A DNA stretch of 25,850 bases from Saccharofermentans sp. (GTDB taxonomy: Bacteria; Bacillota_A; Clostridia; Saccharofermentanales; Saccharofermentanaceae), in contig JAILMZ010000015.1 in the NCBI GenBank assembly GCA_024692105.1, positions 1 through 25,850 on the forward strand. Reading direction: 5' to 3'. The translations under genes were made by a program, and so were the position numbers. Under the pieces are notes generated by a model. The model was not told where the DNA came from. It did not search any database and was given only the letters and a program-made list of their open reading frames with translations. Shown here piece by piece: positions 15,169 through 22,535 of the stretch; within the stretch, counting starts at the first letter, position 1; each line of letters starts with the position of its first letter.

Positions 15169-15863
15169 TGGAAAACGGCTGCTATCCTTCCCTTTCCGCT
15201 CTGAAGAGCAAGGGCATCTCTGTTCTTATCTTCGATCTCGACGGAACGCTTCTTGATTCCATGAATGTCTGGAATCAGGTCGATATCGAATTCCTCGGGC
15301 GCTATGGTCATGAAGTGACACCCGAATACACGGACATGGTAAAGCGCGTCTCGATAGAAGATGCCGCTAAGTTTACCGTGGACAGATACAAGATCCCTCT
15401 TACGCCTCAGGAAGTAATGGACACCTGGAATGCGATGGTCGGCGAGTTCTACAAGAATGAAGTAGAACTTAAGGAAGGTGCTCTCGATTATCTTAAGGAA
15501 GCAAAAAACTCCGGCTTTAAGCTCGGCGTCGCGACTGCGCTTAACCGCGTGAACGCATTTAATTCTCTTCGCAAGAACGGGATCCTGGAACTCTTTGACG
15601 CGGTGATCACGCTCGAAGATACAGGCAAAAATACAGACAAGAGCTCGCCGGACATATTCCTCAAGGTTCTTGACTACATCAATGCCATGGGGAATATGGT
15701 TGCTCCCGGCGGAGCTCTTGTCTTCGATGATGTTCCCGCTGCCTGCCGCGGTGCCCGTATGGGAGATTTCAAGACTTGCGCGGTCTATGATGATATCGGG
15801 TGCGGCAAGGACCGCTGGAACGCTTTTGCATCATCCTGCGATTACAGCCTGTTTAAGTGGTAA
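15168..15863 (+). CDS. HAD-superfamily phosphatase (beta-phosphoglucomutase-like subclass)
   Basis: A 231-residue protein. Motif I FDLDGTLLDS gives the nucleophile and acid Asp pair, motif II is ATALNR, motif III is KSSPDIFLKV with the conserved Lys, and motif IV is FDDVPAACRGA. A helical cap of about 65 residues follows motif I. Such proteins remove phosphate from small sugar phosphates or other metabolites. The start overlaps the ttdB stop by one base, so it is probably translated by re-initiation in the ttd operon. A link to tartrate metabolism is possible but unproven. Its stop abuts the stop of the convergent DUF4349 gene. Confidence 0.85.
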   Translation: MENGCYPSLSALKSKGISVLIFDLDGTLLDSMNVWNQVDIEFLGRYGHEVTPEYTDMVKRVSIEDAAKFTVDRYKIPLTPQEVMDTWNAMVGEFYKNEVELKEGALDYLKEAKNSGFKLGVATALNRVNAFNSLRKNGILELFDAVITLEDTGKNTDKSSPDIFLKVLDYINAMGNMVAPGGALVFDDVPAACRGARMGDFKTCAVYDDIGCGKDRWNAFASSCDYSLFKW

Positions 15864-17030
15864 TCAGTCCCTCTCCTCCTTCTTAATCTGGTCCATATTC
15901 TCTTCTTCGGTCTTGGCAGATGCCTTCTGGGCTTTCTTGGCCTTCTTAAGCTTATGAAGCTTAACGCAGATGATGATGACTGCGATTATGACTATTATTG
16001 CTACCGGTACTACGATGATCGCTACGGATACCAGGCTGAGGAATAATTCCTTGAAGAACTCCTTGGCATTCTCGACGGATTCGTTGAATGTCTCTGCTAT
16101 CTCTTCTTCGAATGTAGGCTCCGGCTTTGTCTCCTTCTCCTGCTCTTCGATCTTCTCCTCTTCTTCTTCCTGAGCCTTCTCGGGAGTGATCTCCGTGATG
16201 CTGAGATTGAGTGTTGAATATGTTACCTGGTTTTCCATGACTCTGAGGCTTGATTCTGCCCATTCGATCTCATAACGGACGTCCGTAAGTTCGTTCTGGA
16301 GAACGAGGATGGTATCGAGATCCTTTGCCTCATCGAGCATTTCCATGAGCTGCTCTTCCTCGAGCTCGAGAGCTGCGAGATATGACTGTGTATCAACATA
16401 GTCGAGTGTGACGTCTGATGTGCTCTCGCTCTTGCTTACGACTGTGCAGGTACCGTCAAGAGAATCTACGAGTGCGTCGAGCTTGTCGGCGGGAACCCTG
16501 ATCGTGTAATAAGCGTATCTCATATCGTCATCTTCGCCGGTGCCGTATGCGCTTAAGTATTCGATATAGCCGCCGTACTCGTTTATCTTGGCGGTAACAT
16601 TGTTACAAAGGTCATCATAAGCGGTTGTCTTGACGTCCATACTGATGGTTCTGATGAGAAGCCTCTCGACTTCGGGGTCAAGGACTTTGCCGTTGGAACT
16701 TGAATCTGCCGAGACATCTTCATAATAGTAGTCGTCGCTGTAGTCGTATTCATAGTCGGCATAATCCCCATCTCCGGCTGCCGCTTCCACAGACCCGTCT
16801 GACTTATAACTGAGACCGCTTGTGCTGCTGTCTGCCCAGTCATCGTAATATCCGACTGTCTCCTCGCAGTAATAATAATCTTCTTCGCATGCTGCCGTTG
16901 TTGTGGCAGGCTCGTAATCATCATTTTTCTTGTTCTTGGAATTGCTTCCGGACTGTGCCGCACAGCCTGCAAAAAGTGTCAAAGCCGCCGTAACGCTTAC
17001 GGCAGAGATCAAAAACTTTCTGTATTTCAT
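15864..17030 (-). CDS. DUF4349 lipoprotein with C-terminal membrane anchor
   Basis: A 388-residue protein. The start at 17030 is chosen over an upstream in-frame ATG at 17267 because GGAGG lies just before it and a lipoprotein signal begins there (MKYRKFLISAV...LFAGC, Cys23). Residues 36-108 are a Tyr/Asp/Glu-rich low-complexity stretch (EEDYYYCEE, YEYDYSDDYYYED). Residues 115-275 match DUF4349: LIRTISMDVKTTAYDD, YYTIRVPADKLDALVDSL, VTLDYVDTQSYLAALELEEEQL, DILVLQNELTDVRYEIEW-like heptads and VTYSTLNLSI. An acidic linker follows, then one long hydrophobic helix (about 322-356) and a Lys/Glu tail that should be cytoplasmic. Its function is unknown; members are envelope proteins with a predicted coiled coil. 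Confidence 0.88.
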   Translation of the reverse strand: MKYRKFLISAVSVTAALTLFAGCAAQSGSNSKNKKNDDYEPATTTAACEEDYYYCEETVGYYDDWADSSTSGLSYKSDGSVEAAAGDGDYADYEYDYSDDYYYEDVSADSSSNGKVLDPEVERLLIRTISMDVKTTAYDDLCNNVTAKINEYGGYIEYLSAYGTGEDDDMRYAYYTIRVPADKLDALVDSLDGTCTVVSKSESTSDVTLDYVDTQSYLAALELEEEQLMEMLDEAKDLDTILVLQNELTDVRYEIEWAESSLRVMENQVTYSTLNLSITEITPEKAQEEEEEKIEEQEKETKPEPTFEEEIAETFNESVENAKEFFKELFLSLVSVAIIVVPVAIIVIIAVIIICVKLHKLKKAKKAQKASAKTEEENMDQIKKEERD

Positions 17031-17067
17031 GGTTTGTACCCTCCTAGTTATCGTGGCTTGTACCCTA

Positions 17068-17097
17068 TATACAGACCGGACTGTGAAAATGTTGCAA
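17068..17097 (-). promoter_or_regulatory. Candidate promoter of the DUF4349 gene
   Basis: On the minus strand TTGCAA (17097-17092), an 18-bp spacer and TGTATA (17073-17068). The TTGCAA palindrome is also the -35 box of the divergent promoter. The -10 match is moderate. Confidence 0.4.
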
Positions 17098-17120
17098 ATG
17101 AAGGGAACATATTTTATTAT
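17092..17120 (+). promoter_or_regulatory. Promoter of the zinc-ribbon/DUF4234 gene
   Basis: TTGCAA (17092-17097), a 17-bp spacer and TATTAT (17115-17120), with AAGGAG at 17154-17159 in the leader. Confidence 0.65.
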
Positions 17121-17167
17121 CTTCTTTGGACTTTGGTCCTGAATATGGAATAAAAGGAGATATTGTA

Positions 17168-17815
17168 ATGAAAACATGTAATTCATGCGGCGCAGAAAAC
17201 ATGGATGATGCAAAGTTCTGCGAGACATGCGGTATGCCTTTCCCTGAGAAGACCGAGGAGCCTGCAAAGGTTGCCGAGGCAGGTTCTGCTGAAGAAGTAG
17301 AGAAGTTCAAAGAGCCCGTAACGGCTGAACCGGAGCCTGTTGCAGCAGCTGCTGCAGTGCCCGTTGCTGCCGCTGCCGCTTCATCTGATTATCAGACAAA
17401 GCAGGATAACGCATCCAAGTCAGATTACTACGAGGAGCCCAAGACACAAACGGGCAAAGCAATCCCCGGCAATGCTTACGGCATCGAGCCCCGCAACATC
17501 GTCGTAGCGATCCTCCTCGGCTTTGTAACATGCGGCATCTACTTATACTACTGGATCTTCAAGATAAGTGAGGAAGTCAAGCAGCTCTCCGGTGATGAGA
17601 GTCTTCCGGATGGCGGTATCGCTATCCTTCTCACGCTCGTAACATGCGGCTTATACCTCATCTACTGGCACTACAAGATCGGCCAGGGCTTGGATCAGGC
17701 AAAGGGCGAACCCAACGGAAACTCTGCTATCCTCTTCATGCTCCTGCATATCTTCGGTCTCGGTATCGTAAGCTACTGCCTCGAACAGAATGCCATCAAC
17801 GAACTGGTATCGTAA
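17168..17815 (+). CDS. Zinc-ribbon DUF4234 membrane protein
   Basis: A 215-residue protein. ATG 17168 is chosen over the upstream TTG 17126 because of the AAGGAG 8 nt before it and because the zinc ribbon starts there: C4xxC7 and C18xxC21 (MKTCNSCG, FCETCG). Residues 25-100 are a low-complexity linker rich in Ala, Glu and Pro. From about residue 103 is a DUF4234-type domain with two nearly identical helix units, AILLGFVTCGIYLYYWIFKI and AILLTLVTCGLYLIYWHYKI, then a third helix. The N-terminal zinc ribbon is probably cytoplasmic. Its function is unknown. It is divergent from the DUF4349 lipoprotein gene and shares a control region with it. Confidence 0.87.
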   Translation: MKTCNSCGAENMDDAKFCETCGMPFPEKTEEPAKVAEAGSAEEVEKFKEPVTAEPEPVAAAAAVPVAAAAASSDYQTKQDNASKSDYYEEPKTQTGKAIPGNAYGIEPRNIVVAILLGFVTCGIYLYYWIFKISEEVKQLSGDESLPDGGIAILLTLVTCGLYLIYWHYKIGQGLDQAKGEPNGNSAILFMLLHIFGLGIVSYCLEQNAINELVS

Positions 17816-17836
17816 TCCTCGTTAACAATTCAAATG

Positions 17837-17870
17837 AAAACGGGCTGCCCGAAGGCAACCCGTTTTTTAT
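17837..17870 (+). terminator. Bidirectional rho-independent terminator
   Basis: The stem AACGGGCTGCC (17839-17849) pairs with GGCAACCCGTT (17854-17864) with one mismatch and loop CGAA. TTTTTTATT follows on plus, and AAAA precedes it (TTTT on minus). It separates the convergent DUF4234 and solute-binding-protein genes. Confidence 0.9.
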
Positions 17871-17887
17871 TGTTTGGTTTGAGCAGA

Positions 17888-20335
17888 TCAGCCTCTCTCG
17901 TCGAGGACTTTCTGTACTCTGTCCTGCATGATCTCGATAACGGAATCGAGGTCCTTCTGACCGCTGAAGTATGCAGGCATCTCCTCGGAGATGATCTTGG
18001 AGATCGAAGCATCACTTGTGTTCATTACGGTAATGCCCTCTACTATCTCCTTGTATGCTTCTGCGTCGTCAGCAGAGAACTTATCCGGCTTGGAAGGTGC
18101 GCCGACTCCTACACCGTAGATGTAATCATCAGAATACATCTCGTTGTAGTATTCGACAGCCGCATCAGTAACGGAATCAAATGCTGCCTTGTTAAGAACG
18201 TTGTATCCGGATTCAGCCATCTCTGTCTGCATGTCATCGGAGAGCAGTGTCTTGATGAAGTCCCAGCAAGCATCAACGTCTACTGCTGAAGCAGAGATAG
18301 CTGCAGAGTAACCGGGAGCTGCGGAAGGACCCTTGCCGTCAACGGAAGGATAACCGAGAATGGCATCTCCGCGTCCTTCGATGTTGTTGAGGTAATACAG
18401 ATAGTCACCGAGGCCGTATGTCGTGATTGCCATTGCGGCATAGGTGGTTTCTTCATAATACATGTCATCGGGATACAGTTCGTCATAAGACAGAGACTTC
18501 TCGGGAGCATTGTCCTTGCAGTATTCTGCGAGAGCGGCAAATTCCTCGCCTGAGAAATCAACTTTTCCTTCCTTGATGAAATCTGAGGAAGACTCATTGA
18601 ACAGTTTGAGGAAATAGACATTCTGTCCGCTTCCGATAGGATCCGTTCCGTTACATGCATCATCGACAAAATCAACGTACTCGTCAAGCGTGAAGCCGAC
18701 TCCTGAAGCACCTGCATTGTCGGAAGATGTCTGGATGCCGTTAACATAGAATGTGAAAGGAATCTGATAAAGCTTGCCGTCTGTATAGCTTGCATCGATT
18801 ATGTTTGTGAAATACTCGTCGCTGTCCAGTTCTTTCATATATCCTGAGAGGTCTGCAAGATAGTTATCGTTGTTGAGCTGGCCGAGAGATGCGGCATTAA
18901 GGATGATATCCGGGCCTTCGCCGTTGATAAGGTCTACTGCAAGCTCATCCGATAATCCGGACATAACTTCGAGATCAGCCTCTGCATAATCATCTTCGCT
19001 GTTGAGGTTGCTGTAGTCGTCATAATACTTGTTGAGGTCGTAATCGTCGGTAACCTGGATGAAGAAATCCTTATCTGCGTTGTTGTATTCCGCGATGGCA
19101 TCATAGACGCAGTTATCTGCATAACCACCGAGTGTATAGAGCTCAAGGATCGTCTTGCCCGCGTTGGGGTTCTTGTCAGCCTTTGTGAGTGTAATGACCT
19201 GATAGTCCTCTCCGCCCCAGCTCGTATCATAAGCATTGTACTTATAAGCAGAACCGGCAAGAACGATCTTGTCGTCGGAATAGCTTACGAGATCCATGTT
19301 CTCGAGCTGTGCTCTGCTTATGCCGACCGAACTGTAATCAAGGACCTTTCCGGCATCTTTTGCACTGAAGTCGATCGCATAGATTCCGTCAGAGCTTGCG
19401 GTATAGATCTTGCCGTCTTCGCCTTCAAGACCTTCATAGATATAGCCGACATCATCAAGCCATTCGTAATCCTTCTGATCAGCTTCTTCGACCGTTCCTT
19501 TATCAAGATCAACGATTACATAGATATCAGCGCTGTTAGTCCAGGCCTTGCTCAGAGCAGTGCTGTCGTCGATCGGGAAAACAAATGAGAAACCGTAGAT
19601 CTCATCTTCGAGCTTAAGATCAAGCTGCTTCTCCTTACCGTCATCGCCCTTGACATAGACCTCATAAGTGCTCATATTAGTCATGTTGTCGTAGACATAG
19701 TAGAAATTAACTGTCTTGTCACCGATCTTGACAGAATTCTCAAGATACTTGTCACCGTCAGCCTGAGTCTCTACCGGTACGGGATCAGAGCACTCGCCCG
19801 TGGCAGGATCGATCGTAAATTCAGACTGTGATTCTTCCCATGTCTTGTCATCATATTCATACATGGAGCCGACAAGCTTGCCGTCAACGATTTTAATGTC
19901 GCTGACTCCATAGTATGTGTCGCCGTCATTGCCGCTCATGCTGACAAGGTCGATCAGGTCACTTGTATTTCCTGTTTCCGTGTCATATGCTACGACTTTG
20001 TCGATCGAATACAGGGAATAATCATCTGTCTCCCAATCGAAATCATCGGGCGTCTTATAGCTTCCCTGAGTTCTCAGTAAAAGCATGCCGTCAAGGACAC
20101 CGATAAAACTGGAATAGGTATAATCTAACTCTCTGCTGGTATCGATGCCCGGATCAAGGATTACGCTTGAAGCATCATACCAAACCGAGTCCTCCTCTAC
20201 GACAGTAGCCTTCTTGGTCGTTTTCGCGCCGGGGAGTCCGGGAAGAGAGCTTCCGTTACATCCCGTCGCAGCAAGAATCATCGACAAGATCAACGACGAA
20301 GCAACGATCTTGGATGCAATCTTCTTTTTTGCCAT
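17888..20335 (-). CDS. Lipoprotein fusing a propeller-like domain to an extracellular solute-binding domain
   Basis: An 815-residue protein with GGAGG before the ATG. The signal peptide ends in AATGC (lipid-modified Cys26). Residues 50-385 contain about six units of beta strands of the type DGKIYTASSDGIYAIDFSAK and VVAYDTETGNTSDLIDL, typical of beta-propeller blades. From about residue 395 (ILELYTLGGYADNCVYDAI) the protein becomes a family 1 solute-binding domain: INGEGPDIILNAASLGQL, LADLSGYM, YTDGKLYQIPFTFYVNGIQ, AAPGYSAAISASAVDVDACWDFIKTLLS, SEEMPAYFSGQKDLDSVIEIMQDRVQKVL. It should bind a sugar or oligosaccharide at the cell surface. It is about twice the usual length for such proteins, and no ABC permease or ATPase gene adjoins it. 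Confidence 0.88.
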   Translation of the reverse strand: MAKKKIASKIVASSLILSMILAATGCNGSSLPGLPGAKTTKKATVVEEDSVWYDASSVILDPGIDTSRELDYTYSSFIGVLDGMLLLRTQGSYKTPDDFDWETDDYSLYSIDKVVAYDTETGNTSDLIDLVSMSGNDGDTYYGVSDIKIVDGKLVGSMYEYDDKTWEESQSEFTIDPATGECSDPVPVETQADGDKYLENSVKIGDKTVNFYYVYDNMTNMSTYEVYVKGDDGKEKQLDLKLEDEIYGFSFVFPIDDSTALSKAWTNSADIYVIVDLDKGTVEEADQKDYEWLDDVGYIYEGLEGEDGKIYTASSDGIYAIDFSAKDAGKVLDYSSVGISRAQLENMDLVSYSDDKIVLAGSAYKYNAYDTSWGGEDYQVITLTKADKNPNAGKTILELYTLGGYADNCVYDAIAEYNNADKDFFIQVTDDYDLNKYYDDYSNLNSEDDYAEADLEVMSGLSDELAVDLINGEGPDIILNAASLGQLNNDNYLADLSGYMKELDSDEYFTNIIDASYTDGKLYQIPFTFYVNGIQTSSDNAGASGVGFTLDEYVDFVDDACNGTDPIGSGQNVYFLKLFNESSSDFIKEGKVDFSGEEFAALAEYCKDNAPEKSLSYDELYPDDMYYEETTYAAMAITTYGLGDYLYYLNNIEGRGDAILGYPSVDGKGPSAAPGYSAAISASAVDVDACWDFIKTLLSDDMQTEMAESGYNVLNKAAFDSVTDAAVEYYNEMYSDDYIYGVGVGAPSKPDKFSADDAEAYKEIVEGITVMNTSDASISKIISEEMPAYFSGQKDLDSVIEIMQDRVQKVLDERG

Positions 20336-20359
20336 GTTTTACCTCCATATTTATTCCGA

Positions 20360-20373
20360 CTGCCGTTTGGCAG
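20360..20373 (-). other. Short hairpin in the leader of the solute-binding-protein gene
   Basis: CTGCC and GGCAG (loop of 4 nt) form a small stem between the -10 box and the SD. It may stabilise the 5' end of the mRNA; no regulator is implied. Confidence 0.3.
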
Positions 20374-20386
20374 CCTTACGGTTGGT

Positions 20387-20392
20387 ATTATA
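20387..20392 (-). promoter_or_regulatory. -10 element of the solute-binding-protein gene
   Basis: A perfect TATAAT on the minus strand, about 50 nt before the start codon; the -35 region is poor and is covered by a palindrome (20406-20415). Confidence 0.5.
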
Positions 20393-20394
20393 CA

Positions 20395-20423
20395 TTACCC
20401 CTATTACAAATTTGTGTTATCTT
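20395..20423 (+). promoter_or_regulatory. Promoter of the FkbM methyltransferase gene, start-codon proximal
   Basis: An extended -10 TGT-TATCTT (20415-20423) ends 7 nt before the ATG at 20431; the -35 is weak (TTACCC, 17-bp spacing). If used, the mRNA would begin at or next to the start codon. A perfect palindrome, ACAAATTTGT (20406-20415), lies within the spacer. Confidence 0.5.
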
Positions 20424-20430
20424 TTAGGCA

Positions 20431-21537
20431 ATGGGATTATTAGATATAAAACAAGAAGAACTGTGGATGTATCTTAAGAATTCGACTGCACCGATCGCAC
20501 TGTACGGTACGGGGGACGGTGCGGATAAGATCATATCCGTTCTCGAAACGCATGATCTGGCAGGCCGCATCAAGGCAGTCTTCGCCAGCGACGGTTTTGT
20601 AAGGAGCCGCACCTTCCGCGGATTTAAAGTGGAGTCTTTCGATGATTCACGGGCACGCCTCGGAGACGGCATGATCGTCCTTGTGTGTTTCGGTTCTTCA
20701 AGACCGGAAGTGCTCTCCAACATCGAACGCATCTCCGGGATCTGCGAGACACTCATCCCCGATGTGCCCGTGTGCGGAGAGGCTGTTTTCGACATCGGAT
20801 TTGCGAGGAAGAATGAAGACAGACTTCAAAGAGTATACGACCTTCTCGAAGATGACATCTCGCGTTCCTGCTTCAGCAATTATGTAAAGTACAAACTCAC
20901 CGGCAGGATGGAATATCTGACGCAATCTGAGACTCCCGATGACGAGATGGAGTTCTTAAGCCAGGTTAAGTCCGGCACATATTTTCTCGACCTCGGTGCA
21001 TACAACGGCGATACCGTTAAGCGCTACATGTCCAGTCTGCCCGATCCGGCAGGTGCTGTGGCAGTCGAACCAGAAAGGCATTCCTACAAGAAACTTTGCG
21101 CAGTCTGCGAAGAGTACGCAGGCAAGGTAACTCCCGTTCACGCGCTCATATCCGATCACAAGGGCGAAGGCGTTATGACATCTTCTCACGGAAGGGGAAC
21201 GAGGTCTGGCAACATCACGGGACAAGGAGAAGGCATCAACAAAGTAAAGACCGTGCCCGTCTCTTTGGAATCCATAGATTCTCTTATGGAAGGCAAGGAT
21301 GCCGGCTTCATCAAATTCGATGTGGAAGGTGCGGAGCTAGATGCGATCCGCGGGGGCAAAGAGACAATAAAAAAGCACGGGCCCGTGTTAATGGTCTCGT
21401 GCTATCACAGAAGTGAGGATCTGTTTGTTATTCCGGAGGAGATCTTAAAACTTAACAGTGATTACCGTATCTTCATCCGCCGCACCAGAAGCGTTCCCGG
21501 GTGGGATGCCGCTTTCTGGTTCGTCAGAAAGAGCTGA
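20431..21537 (+). CDS. FkbM family methyltransferase with N-terminal Rossmann-like domain
   Basis: A 368-residue protein. Residues 20-115 look like a nucleotide-binding Rossmann-like domain (PIALYGTGDGADKII, then SDGFVRSRTFRGFKV). The methyltransferase follows: FLDLGAYNGDTVKRYM (185-200) is SAM motif I, AVAVEPERHSYKKL gives the acidic motif II, VPVSLESIDSL leads to FIKFDVEGAELDAIRGG (293-309), the FkbM hallmark. These enzymes O-methylate sugars or other small molecules. ATG 20431 has no SD and almost no leader; ATG 20467 (Met13) is an alternative, also without a good SD, and keeps both domains. The gene stands alone with no glycosylation genes around it; its stop abuts the stop of the next, convergent gene. 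Confidence 0.88.
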   Translation: MGLLDIKQEELWMYLKNSTAPIALYGTGDGADKIISVLETHDLAGRIKAVFASDGFVRSRTFRGFKVESFDDSRARLGDGMIVLVCFGSSRPEVLSNIERISGICETLIPDVPVCGEAVFDIGFARKNEDRLQRVYDLLEDDISRSCFSNYVKYKLTGRMEYLTQSETPDDEMEFLSQVKSGTYFLDLGAYNGDTVKRYMSSLPDPAGAVAVEPERHSYKKLCAVCEEYAGKVTPVHALISDHKGEGVMTSSHGRGTRSGNITGQGEGINKVKTVPVSLESIDSLMEGKDAGFIKFDVEGAELDAIRGGKETIKKHGPVLMVSCYHRSEDLFVIPEEILKLNSDYRIFIRRTRSVPGWDAAFWFVRKS

Positions 21538-21801
21538 TCACTTGGCTTCGTCCATTGACTTGTAGCCGCGGATCACGATCTCCTTCTCGGGATTCGTGCG
21601 GTCTCTTAAGACAAGGTCGCATCCGATGACATTTGCAAACTTGTATGCCATGTCGAATCTCATGCTGTTCTTGGATGAATCAAGTCTGTTCGTGATTCCC
21701 GCCACGGTCTTATAGCCAAGCTCACTTGCCATCTTGGTCTGAGTGATGCGCTTATCCTTCATGAATATTCTTAAAGCTTCTTCAATAGTCTTTGCGTCCA
21801 T
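21538..21801 (-). CDS. Small XRE-type helix-turn-helix protein
   Basis: An 87-residue protein with AAGGAG 7-8 nt before the ATG. Residues 6-60 form one helix-turn-helix: EEALRIFMKDKRITQTKMASELGYKTVAGITNRLD, followed by a helix with AYKFANVIGCDL. After that only a short strand-like tail remains (LVLRDRTNPEKEIVIRGYK). It is a probable DNA-binding regulator, cytoplasmic, with no sensor domain. It stands convergent to the FkbM gene and about 180 bp from the divergent phosphoesterase gene, which it could control. No toxin partner is adjacent, so a toxin-antitoxin role is not supported. Confidence 0.82.
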   Translation of the reverse strand: MDAKTIEEALRIFMKDKRITQTKMASELGYKTVAGITNRLDSSKNSMRFDMAYKFANVIGCDLVLRDRTNPEKEIVIRGYKSMDEAK

Positions 21802-21948
21802 GATCTTATCTCCTTATCTGTATAAATGCTAATGATTCCGCATTGCCCATTTACATTTTGGTATCTGTCTTAATCATAGTCCGTATTTGTTTAGGTCGGT
21901 TTATTAAACTGTAAAAAGAATATAAACAAGCCCCCTCATTTTATGACC

Positions 21949-21977
21949 TTGAAATAAACACTCTAAAGCACGATAAT
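21949..21977 (+). promoter_or_regulatory. Strong promoter placed directly at the phosphoesterase start codon
   Basis: TTGAAA (21949-21954), an exact 17-bp spacer and GATAAT (21972-21977), only 6 nt before the ATG at 21984. Both boxes match consensus at 5 of 6 positions. The transcript would be leaderless. Confidence 0.72.
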
Positions 21978-21983
21978 CCCCTT

Positions 21984-22529
21984 ATGAAGATTCTGATAGC
22001 AAGCGATTCACACAGAATGTCCGCCAACCTCAAGACGGCTGTCGAAAGGGAACGGCCGGACATGTTCATCCACTTAGGCGACATAGAAGACGATCCCCGC
22101 CAGGTCGCTTCATGGGCGGGTTCGCCCAAGACTCCCTGCATATTCATAAAGGGCAACTGCGACTACCAGTCTTCGGGAAACGATCTTCTAAGAAGATCCG
22201 TCTTCGAACTTCACGGCCACCGCTTCTACTGCTGTCACGGACACCACGAGCGTGTGAACTACGGCCTGACCACGATAGCCGTTGCAGCTTTTGAAGAGAA
22301 GTGCGACATCGCCCTGTTCGGACACACGCATGTTCCTTATGACAGCGAAGGTGAGTTTGCGGAAGATTTTGCGCGCTTCTATGTCCAGCCCTGGCCAGGC
22401 GCCGCACCCGGCGTAAGGATAATGAACCCCGGGAGCATTTCGCTTCCCCGGGGCGGTTCATATAAAAGTTATCTTATTATGTATATAGACGAGAACGACA
22501 GGATCAAGACAGAGCTTAAGACTCTGTGA
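21984..22529 (+). CDS. YfcE/MJ0936-type metallophosphoesterase
   Basis: A 181-residue protein. The calcineurin-like metal site is complete: DSH (Asp8, His10), LGD (Asp33), GNCD (Asn58), CHGHH (His85) and GHTH (His114, His116), ending with the usual MNPGSISLPRGG. Members hydrolyse phosphodiesters such as bis-p-nitrophenyl phosphate or 2',3'-cyclic nucleotides with Mn; the physiological substrate is unknown. The start is firm because MKILIASDSH is the family N-terminus, yet no SD precedes it and the promoter lies only 6 nt upstream. It is cytoplasmic. The stop is 6 nt from the stop of the convergent ABC transporter gene, with no terminator between. The insert before NPGS is slightly long for the family. 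Confidence 0.93.
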   Translation: MKILIASDSHRMSANLKTAVERERPDMFIHLGDIEDDPRQVASWAGSPKTPCIFIKGNCDYQSSGNDLLRRSVFELHGHRFYCCHGHHERVNYGLTTIAVAAFEEKCDIALFGHTHVPYDSEGEFAEDFARFYVQPWPGAAPGVRIMNPGSISLPRGGSYKSYLIMYIDENDRIKTELKTL

Positions 22530-22535
22530 TCTGTA

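Noticed and set aside
17031..17267. An extra 79 residues at the N-terminus of the DUF4349 protein
   Set aside because: They would hide the lipoprotein signal peptide and cross the divergent promoter region and the DUF4234 start; the ATG at 17030 has a clear SD.
21538..21801. Antitoxin of a toxin-antitoxin pair
   Set aside because: The small XRE protein has no adjacent toxin-like gene: its neighbours are an FkbM methyltransferase and a phosphoesterase, each on the other strand.
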